A program made the position numbers and the translations under genes. Shown one piece after another: positions 25,074 through 33,172 of a stretch of DNA of 64,000 nt (the first letter of the stretch is position 1; every line of letters begins with the position of its first letter). The notes under the pieces are model-generated. The model did no database searches. It had not been told where the DNA came from and worked only from the letters and a program-made list of their open reading frames with translations. Origin of the DNA: Streptomyces nigra (lineage in GTDB: Bacteria > Actinomycetota > Actinomycetes > Streptomycetales > Streptomycetaceae); the NCBI RefSeq assembly GCF_003074055.1, contig NZ_CP029043.1, positions 3,278,501 to 3,342,500 of the forward strand, written 5' to 3'.

Positions 25074-25829
25074 ATGAGCGACAGCACGCCGGCCGAGCAG
25101 TTCTTCGACGCCGCGATCGGCCTGCTCCAGCGGGCCCGCGCCGAGGAGGCGGACGCCGTAGAGGCGGCCGGCACCCTGCTCGCGGACACGGTCGCCGGCG
25201 GGGGGCGGCTCTTCGCGTTCGGCGCCGGGCACTCCTCCCTGGCCGCCCAGGACGTCGTCTACCGCGCGGGCGGCCTGGCGCTGATGAACCTGCTCGCGGT
25301 GCCGGGCGCCGTGGGCGTGGACGTCGTGCCCGCCACGCTGGGCTCCGCCCTGGAGCGCGTCGACGGGCTCGCGACCGCCGTCCTGGACAGCTCGCCGCTG
25401 CGCGCGGGCGACGCCCTCGTCGTCGTCTCGCTGTCCGGCCGCAACGCGCTCCCGGTGGAGATGGCCCGGCACGCCCGCTCCCTCGGGGTCAAGGTCATCG
25501 GCCTCACGTCGGTGGCGTACGCCGAACAGACGACGTCCCGGCACAGCTCCGGCACCTTCCTGAAGGACCACTGCGACGTCGTCATCGACTCGAAGATCGC
25601 GATCGGTGACGCGGAGCTCACCCTCGACACCATCCCGGCGCCCTTCGCCCCGGCGTCCACGGTCGTCACCTCGGCGCTGATGCAGGCCGTCATGGCGACC
25701 GCGGCGGCCTCGCTGGCGGCCCGGGGCGTCGAGGTCCCGCTGCTGCGCTCGGGCAACGTGGACGGCGGCCACGAGTGGAACCGCCGGATCTTCGAGGAGT
25801 ACGGCGACCGGATCTTCTACCGGCACTGA
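25074..25829 (+). CDS. nagS: SIS-domain phosphosugar-processing protein (UPF0309 family, NagS-like)
   Basis: 251 residues forming one SIS domain. The phosphosugar-binding loops are FGAGHSSLAAQDVVYRAGG and VVSLSGRNALPVEMARHARS. It matches the UPF0309 family (S. coelicolor SCO4393). From memory, that protein has been reported as NagS, which dehydrates N-acetylglucosamine 6-phosphate and underlies amino-sugar sensitivity; I give the symbol on that recollection and cannot verify it. GGAGGG precedes ATG 25074. A DasR-like operator in the promoter fits an amino-sugar role. Cytoplasmic. Confidence 0.85.
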   Translation: MSDSTPAEQFFDAAIGLLQRARAEEADAVEAAGTLLADTVAGGGRLFAFGAGHSSLAAQDVVYRAGGLALMNLLAVPGAVGVDVVPATLGSALERVDGLATAVLDSSPLRAGDALVVVSLSGRNALPVEMARHARSLGVKVIGLTSVAYAEQTTSRHSSGTFLKDHCDVVIDSKIAIGDAELTLDTIPAPFAPASTVVTSALMQAVMATAAASLAARGVEVPLLRSGNVDGGHEWNRRIFEEYGDRIFYRH

Positions 25830-25833
25830 CGGG

Positions 25834-27264
25834 TCACGGGGTGTCCGTCGCCTCCGCCAGGTCCAGCGCGGAGGCGATGCGCACCGCCACGTCCTCCGCG
25901 TACAGGGCGTCGCCGCGCTCGAACGCGGTCCGGCCGGCGCCGCGCAGGAACGTCACGACGCCGAGGGTGCGGCCCCGGCTGCGCAGCACCGCGCACAGGG
26001 CGTACACCGCGTCCGCGGGCCACTGCCGGCTCACGGCCCAGGCGCGCGCCCGCTCGGGCGGCACGTCACCGGCCGCCGCCCGGACCGAACCGGCGCGTGC
26101 CACGCACTGGAGCGCCGGGTGGCCCTCGCCGTAGCGCACGGGCAGGCCGGCCTCGCCGCCCAGCCGGGAGGGGCCCGGGGCGCCCGACGGCGTGACCGCG
26201 ACCCGGACGAGGCGAACCGGGTCCGCGGCCTCCGCGTCCCGTACGGCGCCTCCCGCGACCCGGTCGATCAGGGCGTGGTCGGCGAAGCCGGCGAGCGCGA
26301 AGTCCAGATGGACGGTGGCCGCCTCGGCCGGGTCCTCGCACTCGGCCGCGGCCCGCGCCGCGCGGTGCAGCTGGTTGGTGCGGAACCGCAGCAGCGCCGC
26401 CTCCTGCTCGGTCTGCTTGGCCGGGGTGACGTCCTGGAAGAACCAGCCGACGCCGAGCGGCACCGGCTCCTCCGCGAGCGGCGAGGCGAGCCGGACGAAC
26501 CCGCACCGCCAGCAGCGGCGCCGGTCGCCCTCCGGGGTCCGTACGCTCACCCAGATCTCGGCCGGGGCGGGCGGCGCGCCCTCCGCCAGCACATGGGTGA
26601 GGGCGCTCTCCAGCTCCTCCACGCCCTGGGCGAGCACATCGCCGAGCGGCCGGCCGAGCACGGAGGTCCGGCCGATGCCGAGCGCCCGGGCCGCGTGCGC
26701 GTTCACCACGGCGGGCCGCAGGTCGGCGTCGACGAGCACCACACCCCACGACGCGTCCTCGAAGAGCGCCTCGCTCAGCGCGATGGAGCGCTCCAGGTCG
26801 ATCTGTGTGTGCACCTCGCTGAAGGCGCAGTACACCCCGGCGGGCTCGCCGTCCGGGCCGCGCACGGCGGCCGACTGGGTGCGCACCAGGACCCGGCCGC
26901 CGTCCTTGGTCAGCAGCGCGAACTCGTGCACCTGGCGGCCGGGGGCCCGCATGGCGGACATCAGCCGCGCCTCGACCTCCTCGGCGTCCGCCGGCCGCAC
27001 CGCCCACCCCGCGAAGCCGTGCCGGCCGACGGCCTCGGCGGCGGTCCAGCCGAGGATGCGCTCCGCCTCGCGGTTCCAGTGCGTGAGGACGCCGTCCGCG
27101 TCGAAGGCGCACAGGGCGGCGTCCATCCCGTCCAGCAGGGCGGCCAGCAGATCGGACCCGCCCGCCGAACCCTCGGCACCGGCCGACGACTCGTCCGGAC
27201 CGTCCCGCTCGGGTTCGTCCGGTCCCAGCTCGTCGGTGGTCCCACTACGCCGGGAAGCACTCAC
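25834..27264 (-). CDS. PAS-PAS-GAF sensor protein without output domain
   Basis: 476 residues. After an acidic, Ser-rich N-terminus there are two PAS domains (about 45-150, with THWNREAERILGWTAAEAVG, and 165-285, with VVNAHAARALGIGRTSVLG). A GAF-like domain (about 300-470) follows. The protein stops there, without the PP2C phosphatase or histidine kinase usually found after this array in Streptomyces. It may work by protein-protein contact or be a truncated sensor. No membrane segment. GTG 27264 with GGGGGTCC upstream. Ligand unknown. Confidence 0.75.
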   Translation of the reverse strand: MSASRRSGTTDELGPDEPERDGPDESSAGAEGSAGGSDLLAALLDGMDAALCAFDADGVLTHWNREAERILGWTAAEAVGRHGFAGWAVRPADAEEVEARLMSAMRAPGRQVHEFALLTKDGGRVLVRTQSAAVRGPDGEPAGVYCAFSEVHTQIDLERSIALSEALFEDASWGVVLVDADLRPAVVNAHAARALGIGRTSVLGRPLGDVLAQGVEELESALTHVLAEGAPPAPAEIWVSVRTPEGDRRRCWRCGFVRLASPLAEEPVPLGVGWFFQDVTPAKQTEQEAALLRFRTNQLHRAARAAAECEDPAEAATVHLDFALAGFADHALIDRVAGGAVRDAEAADPVRLVRVAVTPSGAPGPSRLGGEAGLPVRYGEGHPALQCVARAGSVRAAAGDVPPERARAWAVSRQWPADAVYALCAVLRSRGRTLGVVTFLRGAGRTAFERGDALYAEDVAVRIASALDLAEATDTP

Positions 27265-27391
27265 CTGGACCCCCTGCCAAGCCGCGCACGTCGGTACGGC
27301 GCGCCGGTTCGCTCACTCACCCTCATCTAACTGGAACGTGACTCAGCACACACCAGGTTCCCGCAAGATTGAAGGAATCGTTGTACCGGTC

Positions 27392-27886
27392 TCATCCTGC
27401 CCCGTCGGGTCGCTCCAGCCGCAGGTCGACCCATACGTCGGCGGCTCCGTCCAGGACGTAGCGGTCGGTCTCGGCGAACCCGCGCGCGTACGCGAACCGC
27501 AGCCCGTCCTCGTTGACCGCCAGCACACAGGTCTCGACGGCCCGGGCGCCGAGCGCCCGCGCGTGGGCGAGCCCGTCCGCGTAGAGCGCCGTGCCGTATC
27601 CGTGGCCCCGGTGTCCGGGGAGCACGCGCGCGATGACCGTCGCGACGCCGTCCTCGCTCCGCGGCGGACGCACGGTCGAGCAGCCGACGAGGACGTCGCC
27701 GACGTACGCGTTGCACAGGCGGTTGCGCCCGGCGCGCTCGCGCACCTCGTCGAGACTCAGGGCGGCGGGCGGCACGATCACGTTGTGGACGTGCCTCCAC
27801 TCCTCCAGCGCCGTCTCGCCGTCCACCGGCACGATCCGCGGCTCCCCGCCGAGGATCGCCCTCCCTGCCCCGCCTCGCTCCGTCAT
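27392..27886 (-). CDS. GNAT family N-acetyltransferase
   Basis: 164 residues, one GNAT domain. The acetyl-CoA-binding motif A is VLPGHRGHGYGTALY near residue 89, and the LRFAYARGFAETDRYV motif B region follows. It transfers an acetyl group from acetyl-CoA to an unknown amine. ATG 27886 has TAGCGT exactly 7 nt upstream and no SD, indicating a leaderless transcript. Confidence 0.87.
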   Translation of the reverse strand: MTERGGAGRAILGGEPRIVPVDGETALEEWRHVHNVIVPPAALSLDEVRERAGRNRLCNAYVGDVLVGCSTVRPPRSEDGVATVIARVLPGHRGHGYGTALYADGLAHARALGARAVETCVLAVNEDGLRFAYARGFAETDRYVLDGAADVWVDLRLERPDGAG

Positions 27887-27893
27887 GGGCGGA

Positions 27894-27899
27894 ACGCTA
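27894..27899 (-). promoter_or_regulatory. -10 hexamer of the leaderless GNAT transcript
   Basis: TAGCGT on the minus strand, 7 nt before ATG 27886. Confidence 0.5.
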
Positions 27900-27948
27900 G
27901 GTGAGGGGCGGTCGCGGCGTCCAAGGAAAACGTGCGGGAAAAAAGGGG

Positions 27949-27977
27949 TTGAGCGACGCCGAAGCGGTTCCTAGGGT
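27949..27977 (+). promoter_or_regulatory. Promoter of a small plus-strand transcript
   Basis: TTGAGC (27949-27954), a 17-bp spacer and TAGGGT (27972-27977). Start of transcription is expected near 27985. It reads away from the GNAT gene and toward the end of pdxH. Confidence 0.55.
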
Positions 27978-28010
27978 GGGCTGTACTTCGGAAAGGAGGT
28001 GGTTCGGCAG

Positions 28011-28049
28011 ATGTATGCATACCGGACGGAAGAGGTGGCTGCGGGCTAG
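28011..28049 (+). CDS. Twelve-residue peptide ORF MYAYRTEEVAAG
   Basis: ATG to TAG, 12 sense codons, with an anti-SD-complementary AAAGGAGGT (27992-28000) 10 nt upstream, among the strongest SDs in the window. It lies within the candidate small transcript. It could be a leader peptide or a small protein; the downstream structured RNA makes a translation-sensing role conceivable. No following gene on the same strand is close enough to be an obvious target. Confidence 0.4.
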   Translation: MYAYRTEEVAAG

Positions 28050-28127
28050 CGGCCCGTCACCCACCACGTGCGGTGCCGGACCAGCGTGTGAGTGAGACAC
28101 GCAGCCGGCCAATTCCACGCAGTCACC

Positions 28128-28198
28128 CGACCCGCGAGCTCGCCGGTACGTCCGGCCGGCTCCCCCGCCACGGCGGAGGGACCAGAGCTCGCGGGTCG
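28128..28198. terminator. 14-bp inverted repeat, terminator-like
   Basis: CGACCCGCGAGCTC (28128-28141) and GAGCTCGCGGGTCG (28185-28198) are exact inverse complements. The 43-nt interior forms its own GC-rich hairpin. It separates the small plus-strand transcript from pdxH and could terminate both. Confidence 0.6.
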
Positions 28199-28226
28199 CT
28201 GCGTGTCCGGGGCCGCCCGCCGGCGC

Positions 28227-28916
28227 TCACGGACTGAGCCGCTCCACCCGCCAGCCGCCGTCCGGCTCCGCCACGTACCGCAGCCGGTCGTGCAGCCGGT
28301 TCTCCCGGCCCTGCCAGAACTCGACCGAGCTCGGCGCGATCCGGAAGCCGCCCCAGTGCGGCGGCACCGGCACCTGTTCCCCGCCCTCGGGATAGCGGGC
28401 GGCCAGCTCCGCGTACGACGCGTCGAACTCCGCGCGGGAGGCGATCACGGACGACTGGGCACTGGCCCAGGCACCGAGCTGGGAGCCGTGCGGCCGGGTC
28501 CGGAAGTAGGCGGCCGTCTCGTCGCGGCCGGTGCGCCGCGCGATGCCCTGCACGATGACCTGGCGGGCCATCGGATGCCAGGGGAACAGCAGCGAGACGT
28601 ACGGGTTCTCGGCGAGGTCGCGGGCCTTGCGCGAGTCGTAGTTGGTGTAGAAGACGAAGCCCCGCTCGTCGAACTGCTTCAGCAGCACGGTGCGCGAGCT
28701 GGGGCGGCCCTCGCCGTCGGCCGTGGACACGATCATGGCGTTCGGTTCGAAGAGGTGGGCCTGTGCGGCGGCCTGCCGGAACCAGCGCGCGAACTGTTCC
28801 ACCGGACTCGCGGCCAGATCGTGCTCGGCGAGGCCCTCGGCCCGGTAGTGCTTGCGCATCGCGGCCGGGTCGAGTTCGGGCGCCGCGGGATCGAGGGAGG
28901 CGTCTGGGTCGGTCAC
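28227..28916 (-). CDS. pdxH: Pyridoxamine 5'-phosphate oxidase PdxH
   Basis: 229 residues. The FMN-binding region is [20 protein letters not shown] and the C-terminal signature is [17 protein letters not shown]. It oxidises pyridoxamine or pyridoxine 5'-phosphate to PLP with O2 and FMN in the cytoplasm, completing the salvage route. GTG 28916 is chosen: CAAGAT lies 6 nt upstream, there is no SD, and the resulting length is normal. Serine synthesis (serC, 20 kb away) uses the PLP product but is not linked in an operon. Confidence 0.94.
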   Translation of the reverse strand: MTDPDASLDPAAPELDPAAMRKHYRAEGLAEHDLAASPVEQFARWFRQAAAQAHLFEPNAMIVSTADGEGRPSSRTVLLKQFDERGFVFYTNYDSRKARDLAENPYVSLLFPWHPMARQVIVQGIARRTGRDETAAYFRTRPHGSQLGAWASAQSSVIASRAEFDASYAELAARYPEGGEQVPVPPHWGGFRIAPSSVEFWQGRENRLHDRLRYVAEPDGGWRVERLSP

Positions 28917-29288
28917 GCGGTCATCTTGCCGTATGAGGGACGCGCCCCCGGGGACGGTGCCCCGGACCGGCTTCCCGGCACCGACGGCGCCCGGACCCGC
29001 TCTCGCGGCACCCGCTCCCTGGCACTGAGTGCCGCGAGACCTCCCCAAGAGTGACACTCGGGGATATCGTTCGGATGTGGTCCGGGCCGGATGACCGCCC
29101 GGCGCACGGGGCATCACAGGGATACGCCCCGGACCGCGAGTCCGACGAGGCCCGCCGCACCCGGACGATCCGGGCGACGGGTCCGTGACCGTGGATCCGC
29201 CGGGGGCGCGATCCCCTTCTTCACCGGCCGCACGAGTGTCGTCCCACCCACAACACCATCCGTCGCATCCATCACGAGGAGCCGCCTG
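28917..29288. other. Intergenic region, 372 bp, pdxH/citrate synthase divergent promoters
   Basis: A TATCGT hexamer at 29065-29070 could be the -10 for the citrate synthase gene, giving a leader of about 210 nt. No convincing -35, operator or coding frame was seen. Confidence 0.45.
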
Positions 29289-30389
29289 ATGTCCGACTTC
29301 GTACCCGGGCTCGAAGGAGTCGTCGCGTTCGAGACGGAGATCGCCGAACCCGACAAGGAGGGCGGCGCGCTCAGATATCGCGGCGTCGACATCGAGGACC
29401 TGGTCGGTCACGTCTCGTTCGGCAACGTCTGGGGGCTGCTCGTCGACGGCGCCTTCCGTCCCGGGCTGCCGCCCGCCGAGCCGTTCCCGATCCCCGTGCA
29501 CTCCGGGGACATCCGTGTCGACGTCCAGTCCGCGCTCGCCATGCTGGCGCCCGTGTGGGGCCTGAAACCGCTCCTGGACATCGACGAGCAGCAGGCCCGC
29601 GACGACCTCGCCCGGGCCGCCGTCATGGCGCTGTCCTACGTCGCCCAGTCCGCGCGCGGCCAGGGCCTGCCCATGGTGCCGCAGCGCGAGATCGACAAGG
29701 CGCAGTCCGTCGTGGAGCGGTTCATGATCCGCTGGCGCGGCGAACCCGACCCCAAGCACGTGGCCGCCGTCGACGCCTACTGGACGTCCGCCGCCGAGCA
29801 CGGCATGAACGCCTCGACCTTCACCGCCCGTGTCATCGCCTCCACCGGCGCCGACGTGGCCGCGGCGCTCTCCGGTGCCGTGGGCGCCATGTCCGGTCCG
29901 CTGCACGGCGGGGCGCCCTCCCGGGTGCTGCACATGATCGAGGAGATCGAGCGCACCGGTGACGCCGACGCCTATGTGCGGCAGACCCTGGACCGGGGTG
30001 AGCGCCTGATGGGCTTCGGGCACCGTGTCTACCGTGCCGAGGACCCCCGCGCGCGGGTGCTGCGCCGTACCGCACGGGACCTGGGCGCGCCCCGCTTCGA
30101 GGTCGCCGAGGCTTTGGAGAAGGCGGCCCTGGCGGAGCTGCACAGCCGCCGTCCGGACCGGGTGCTGGCGACCAACGTCGAGTTCTGGGCGGCCATCGTG
30201 CTGGACTTCGCCGAGGTCCCGGCGCACATGTTCACGTCCATGTTCTCCTGCGCCCGTACGGCGGGCTGGTCCGCGCACATCCTGGAGCAGAAGCGCACCG
30301 GCCGTCTCGTCCGCCCCTCCGCGCGCTATGTGGGCCCGGGCCCGCGCGACCCGCGCCAGGTCGAGGGCTATGCCGACATCGCGCACTGA
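29289..30389 (+). CDS. Citrate synthase (short actinobacterial paralog)
   Basis: 366 residues, shorter than the 430-residue housekeeping enzyme. Catalytic histidines lie in GPLHGGAPS and [14 protein letters not shown]; the late arginine region is DPRQVEGY. It condenses acetyl-CoA and oxaloacetate to citrate; a methylcitrate activity cannot be excluded for this subfamily. ATG 29289 follows GAGGAG. It is divergent from pdxH and followed by a strong hairpin. The S. coelicolor equivalent is probably SCO4388, a second citrate synthase-like gene. Confidence 0.92.
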   Translation: MSDFVPGLEGVVAFETEIAEPDKEGGALRYRGVDIEDLVGHVSFGNVWGLLVDGAFRPGLPPAEPFPIPVHSGDIRVDVQSALAMLAPVWGLKPLLDIDEQQARDDLARAAVMALSYVAQSARGQGLPMVPQREIDKAQSVVERFMIRWRGEPDPKHVAAVDAYWTSAAEHGMNASTFTARVIASTGADVAAALSGAVGAMSGPLHGGAPSRVLHMIEEIERTGDADAYVRQTLDRGERLMGFGHRVYRAEDPRARVLRRTARDLGAPRFEVAEALEKAALAELHSRRPDRVLATNVEFWAAIVLDFAEVPAHMFTSMFSCARTAGWSAHILEQKRTGRLVRPSARYVGPGPRDPRQVEGYADIAH

Positions 30390-30400
30390 CCGCCCCGGGA

Positions 30401-30432
30401 GCCGGCGGGGGGACGGCACCGCCCCCGCCGGC
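30401..30432 (+). terminator. 11-bp terminator hairpin behind citrate synthase
   Basis: GCCGGCGGGGG (30401-30411) and CCCCCGCCGGC (30422-30432) pair perfectly around a 10-nt loop, 11 nt after the stop codon. Confidence 0.7.
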
Positions 30433-30580
30433 CCCGTCGCGCGGACGGCGCGCGCGGCGCCGGTGATCCACTGCGCCAGTATGCTGGGGCGGCTGCGGCA
30501 CCCCCAGTCATCCCCCTTGCCTTCGGGGTGAGTTGTGGCCGCGGCGACCCACACGTCCCCCGGCATGAGGATGGGAACAG

Positions 30581-31825
30581 GTGCTGATAGCGGGCCGCTA
30601 CCGGCTGATCGAGTCGATCGGGCGCGGTGGCATGGGGGAGGTCTGGCGGGCCTACGACCAGACGCTGGACCGGCAGGTGGCCGTCAAGCTGCTGCTGCCC
30701 CAGGACTCCGACCCGACCGCCGCCTCCCGGTTCCGCCTGGAGGCCCGGACCGCGTCGCGGATCGACCATCCGAACGTCGTGGGCGTCCGCGACTTCGGCG
30801 AGCACGACAACCAGCTCTACCTGGTGATGGAGCTGGTCGAGGGCGACAGCCTGGCCCGGGTGCTCACCCAGTCCGGCGCCCAGCCCGCCGACCGCGTGGC
30901 CCGGATGGCCGCGCAGGCCGCCGCCGGGCTCGCCGCGGCGCACCGGCAGGGCGTCGTCCACCGGGACATCAAGCCCGGGAATCTGCTGCTGGACGCCGAC
31001 GGCACCCTCAAGATCGGCGACTTCGGCATCGCCCGCTTCCTCGACGACCCGGGCGCGGCGCTCACCGCCACCGGTCAGATCGTCGGCACCAGCCTCTACC
31101 TCGCCCCGGAGCGGGCGCTGGGCAAGCCAGCGGGGCCCGCCTCGGACGTCTACGCGCTGGGCTGTGTGCTCTACCAGATGCTCACCGGGCGCCCGCCGTT
31201 CAACGCCGACACGGCCGTCGCCATCCTGCACCAGCACCTGGACGCCGCGCCGGTCCCGCCGCGCGAGCTGGGCGTCTCCGGGCTCCCGCCCGCCTTCGAG
31301 AACTATCTGCTGGGCCTGCTCGCCAAGGACCCCGAGCACCGGCCGGGCGCCCAGCAGGCCGCCGACTGGTTCGCCGCGGGCGCCTGGCAGGGCCGCCCCG
31401 AACCGCTGCCGGAACCGGCCGCGCCGTCCGCCCGCCGCCCCGCGCCCGCGGCGCCCGCCCCGGCGGCCCGGCACGGGGGCACGAGCGGCCCGACGACGTA
31501 CATGCTGCCCTCGGCTCAGGCGGCCCCCGAGCCGCGTCCCCGGACCAACCGGGCCGCCGCCCGCCCGCGCTCGCGCTCCGGGTCGGGGTCCCGGGGCCGT
31601 TCCGCGCCCCCGTCCGCGTTCGGCCCCCGGCGGATCGCCGCGACGGCCGCGGGCGCGCTGCTGTTCGTGGCCGCGATGCTGCTCGGCATGATGTGGTTCG
31701 CGCCGGACGACACCGGCGGCTCCGGGACGACGTCGGAGGCGCCGCCGACCACGGGCGCCTCGGACCCGGCGGGCGTCCCCAGCCCGGCCGCCGCCCAGGA
31801 CGACGACGAGGACGGGGACGACTGA
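30581..31825 (+). CDS. Hanks-type Ser/Thr protein kinase, single-pass membrane
   Basis: 414 residues. The kinase domain spans about 7-265: P-loop [12 protein letters not shown] lysine K36, catalytic loop [13 protein letters not shown] and the activation-segment APERA. A Pro/Ala-rich disordered linker follows, then one membrane helix (about 350-372, [20 protein letters not shown]) and a short acidic external tail without PASTA domains. It phosphorylates cytoplasmic proteins; target and signal are unknown. GTG 30581 with GAGGATGGGA upstream. Its end is 13 bp from the convergent TetR gene. Confidence 0.92.
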   Translation: MLIAGRYRLIESIGRGGMGEVWRAYDQTLDRQVAVKLLLPQDSDPTAASRFRLEARTASRIDHPNVVGVRDFGEHDNQLYLVMELVEGDSLARVLTQSGAQPADRVARMAAQAAAGLAAAHRQGVVHRDIKPGNLLLDADGTLKIGDFGIARFLDDPGAALTATGQIVGTSLYLAPERALGKPAGPASDVYALGCVLYQMLTGRPPFNADTAVAILHQHLDAAPVPPRELGVSGLPPAFENYLLGLLAKDPEHRPGAQQAADWFAAGAWQGRPEPLPEPAAPSARRPAPAAPAPAARHGGTSGPTTYMLPSAQAAPEPRPRTNRAAARPRSRSGSGSRGRSAPPSAFGPRRIAATAAGALLFVAAMLLGMMWFAPDDTGGSGTTSEAPPTTGASDPAGVPSPAAAQDDDEDGDD

Positions 31826-31838
31826 GGCGCGGCGCCGC

Positions 31839-32450
31839 TCAGCCCAGGGCCTCGTCCAGCAGCCGGGCCCACTGCGCCACCACCCGGGCCCGCCGTCCGG
31901 TGTCGTCGGTGAGCAGATTGGCCAGGCCCAGGCCGCGGGCCATGTCGAGCAGGCCCTGCACGGTCTCCCGGACGCCGGGCCGCGACTCGTCGGCGTCCAG
32001 CAGGTCCACCGCGATGCGATGGGTCTCCCGGCCGACGCGGGCCTCCAGCTCGGTCACCCGGGGCCGCAGCTGGTCCTCGTCGGACGCGGCCACCCACAGA
32101 TGCAGAGCGGCGCGGAACAGCGGACCGGTGTAGAGGTCGACCAGGGCGGCCACCACCGCGTGACGGTCGGCGCCGCCCTCGGGGAAGAGGGCGCGCAGGG
32201 CGAGGGAGCGCTCCTCGGCGACGTACTCGACGGCCGCCGTGAACAGGTCCTCGCGGGTCGGGAAGTGGTGCTGGGCGGCGCCCCGGGAGACGCCGGCCCG
32301 TTCGGCCACGACGGAGACCGTGGAGCCCGCCCAGCCGTGTTCGGCGAGGCAGGCCACGGCGGCCTCCAGCAGCCGCTGCCGGGTGACGCGGCTGCGGTCC
32401 TGCTTGGGCACGCGGTCCACCCGGTCGCCGGCCGTGCTCACACCACCCAT
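31839..32450 (-). CDS. TetR-family regulator, last gene of the atu-like operon
   Basis: 203 residues. The N-terminal HTH (TRQRLLEAAVACLAEHGWAG ... GVSRGAAQHHFPTREDLF) is typical TetR, followed by a helical ligand-binding domain. The start overlaps the hydratase stop: ATG 32450, or GTG 32441 giving a GTGA overlap. It is the only regulator in the operon, so it most plausibly binds the GCAAGC-GT-GCTTGC palindrome in front of the first gene and is released by an acyl-CoA. Autoregulation would follow from its position. Confidence 0.9.
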   Translation of the reverse strand: MGGVSTAGDRVDRVPKQDRSRVTRQRLLEAAVACLAEHGWAGSTVSVVAERAGVSRGAAQHHFPTREDLFTAAVEYVAEERSLALRALFPEGGADRHAVVAALVDLYTGPLFRAALHLWVAASDEDQLRPRVTELEARVGRETHRIAVDLLDADESRPGVRETVQGLLDMARGLGLANLLTDDTGRRARVVAQWARLLDEALG

Positions 32451-33172
32451 TCCGGATCCCGTCTTTCGAGGAAGGCCGTCATCCCCTCACGGGCGTCGGA
32501 GGAGGCGAACAGCCGGGCCGAGAGCGCGGTCAGTCCGGCCGCTTCCCGGTCGAAGGTTTCCAGCACCTTAGCCGCGAGCAGCGCTTTCGTCTCGGCGAGG
32601 GCCTGGGGGGCGGCCCTGCGCAGGCCGTCCAGGACGGGTTCCAGTACGGCGTCCACGTCGTCGCCCTCGTCCGTGAGCAGGCCGATCCGGGCCGCCTCGG
32701 GGGCGGTGAACCGCTCCCCGGTGAGGTAGTAGCGGGCCACGGCGCGGGGGTCCGCGCGGGGCAGCACCGGCAGCGAGATCACCGCCGGGGCCACCCCGAT
32801 GCGAACCTCCGTGAACGCGAAGGTGGCGGTGCGGGCGGCGGCCGCGATGTCGCAGGCCGCGAGGAGCCCGAGGCCGCCCGCGCGGACATGGCCGGTGACG
32901 CGGGCGACGACGGGTTTCGGCAGGGCGACGATCGCCCGCAGCAGCGCCACCAGCGCGTCCGGGTCCGGCGGGTCCCGCAGGTCGGCGCCCGCGCAGAAGG
33001 TGTTCCCGGTGTGGGTGAGCACGACCGCGCGCACGTCGGGGTCCTTGCCGCACTCCTCCAGCGCGTCCGCCAGCCCGCCCACGAGGGCCGCCGACAGCGC
33101 GTTGCGGGTGTCCGGGGAGTCGAGGCTCAGGGTGTGCACACCGCGCGCGTGGGCGCGGCCGACCATCGTCAT
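32438..33172 (-). CDS. Enoyl-CoA hydratase/isomerase (crotonase family, AtuE/LiuC-like)
   Basis: 244 residues. The crotonase oxyanion segments are NTFCAGADLRD and VRAGGLGLLAACDIA. It hydrates an alpha,beta-unsaturated acyl-CoA; in atu or liu pathways this is the glutaconyl-CoA-type product of the biotin carboxylase. ATG 33172 overlaps the ligase stop (ATGA), with GAAGGAGAG upstream. Its position fits isohexenylglutaconyl- or methylglutaconyl-CoA hydration; the substrate is inferred from context only. Confidence 0.88.
   Translation of the reverse strand: MTMVGRAHARGVHTLSLDSPDTRNALSAALVGGLADALEECGKDPDVRAVVLTHTGNTFCAGADLRDPPDPDALVALLRAIVALPKPVVARVTGHVRAGGLGLLAACDIAAAARTATFAFTEVRIGVAPAVISLPVLPRADPRAVARYYLTGERFTAPEAARIGLLTDEGDDVDAVLEPVLDGLRRAAPQALAETKALLAAKVLETFDREAAGLTALSARLFASSDAREGMTAFLERRDPEWVV

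Larger units (their letters stand above)
27985..28200 (+). ncRNA. Candidate structured small RNA / mini-mRNA
   Basis: About 215 nt from the predicted start to a terminator-like stem. Elements in order: SD AAAGGAGGT, 12-codon ORF, hairpin GCGTGT (28084-28089)/ACACGC (28097-28102), and an outer 14-bp perfect stem 28128-28141/28185-28198 enclosing a TCCCCCGCC/GGCGGAGGGA hairpin. It ends before the convergent pdxH stop. I do not recognise an Rfam family. Confidence 0.45.
27887..28226. other. Intergenic region, 340 bp, carrying a candidate small transcript
   Basis: It contains, on the plus strand, a promoter (27949-27977), a consensus SD, a 12-codon ORF (28011-28049) and a structured 3' part ending in a 14-bp stem (28128-28198). 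Between them these account for most of the region. Confidence 0.6.

Noticed and set aside
28227-30566. 779-codon frame running from pdxH across citrate synthase
   Set aside because: Everything before GTG 28916 is antisense to citrate synthase and intergenic DNA; PdxH has its normal length from 28916.
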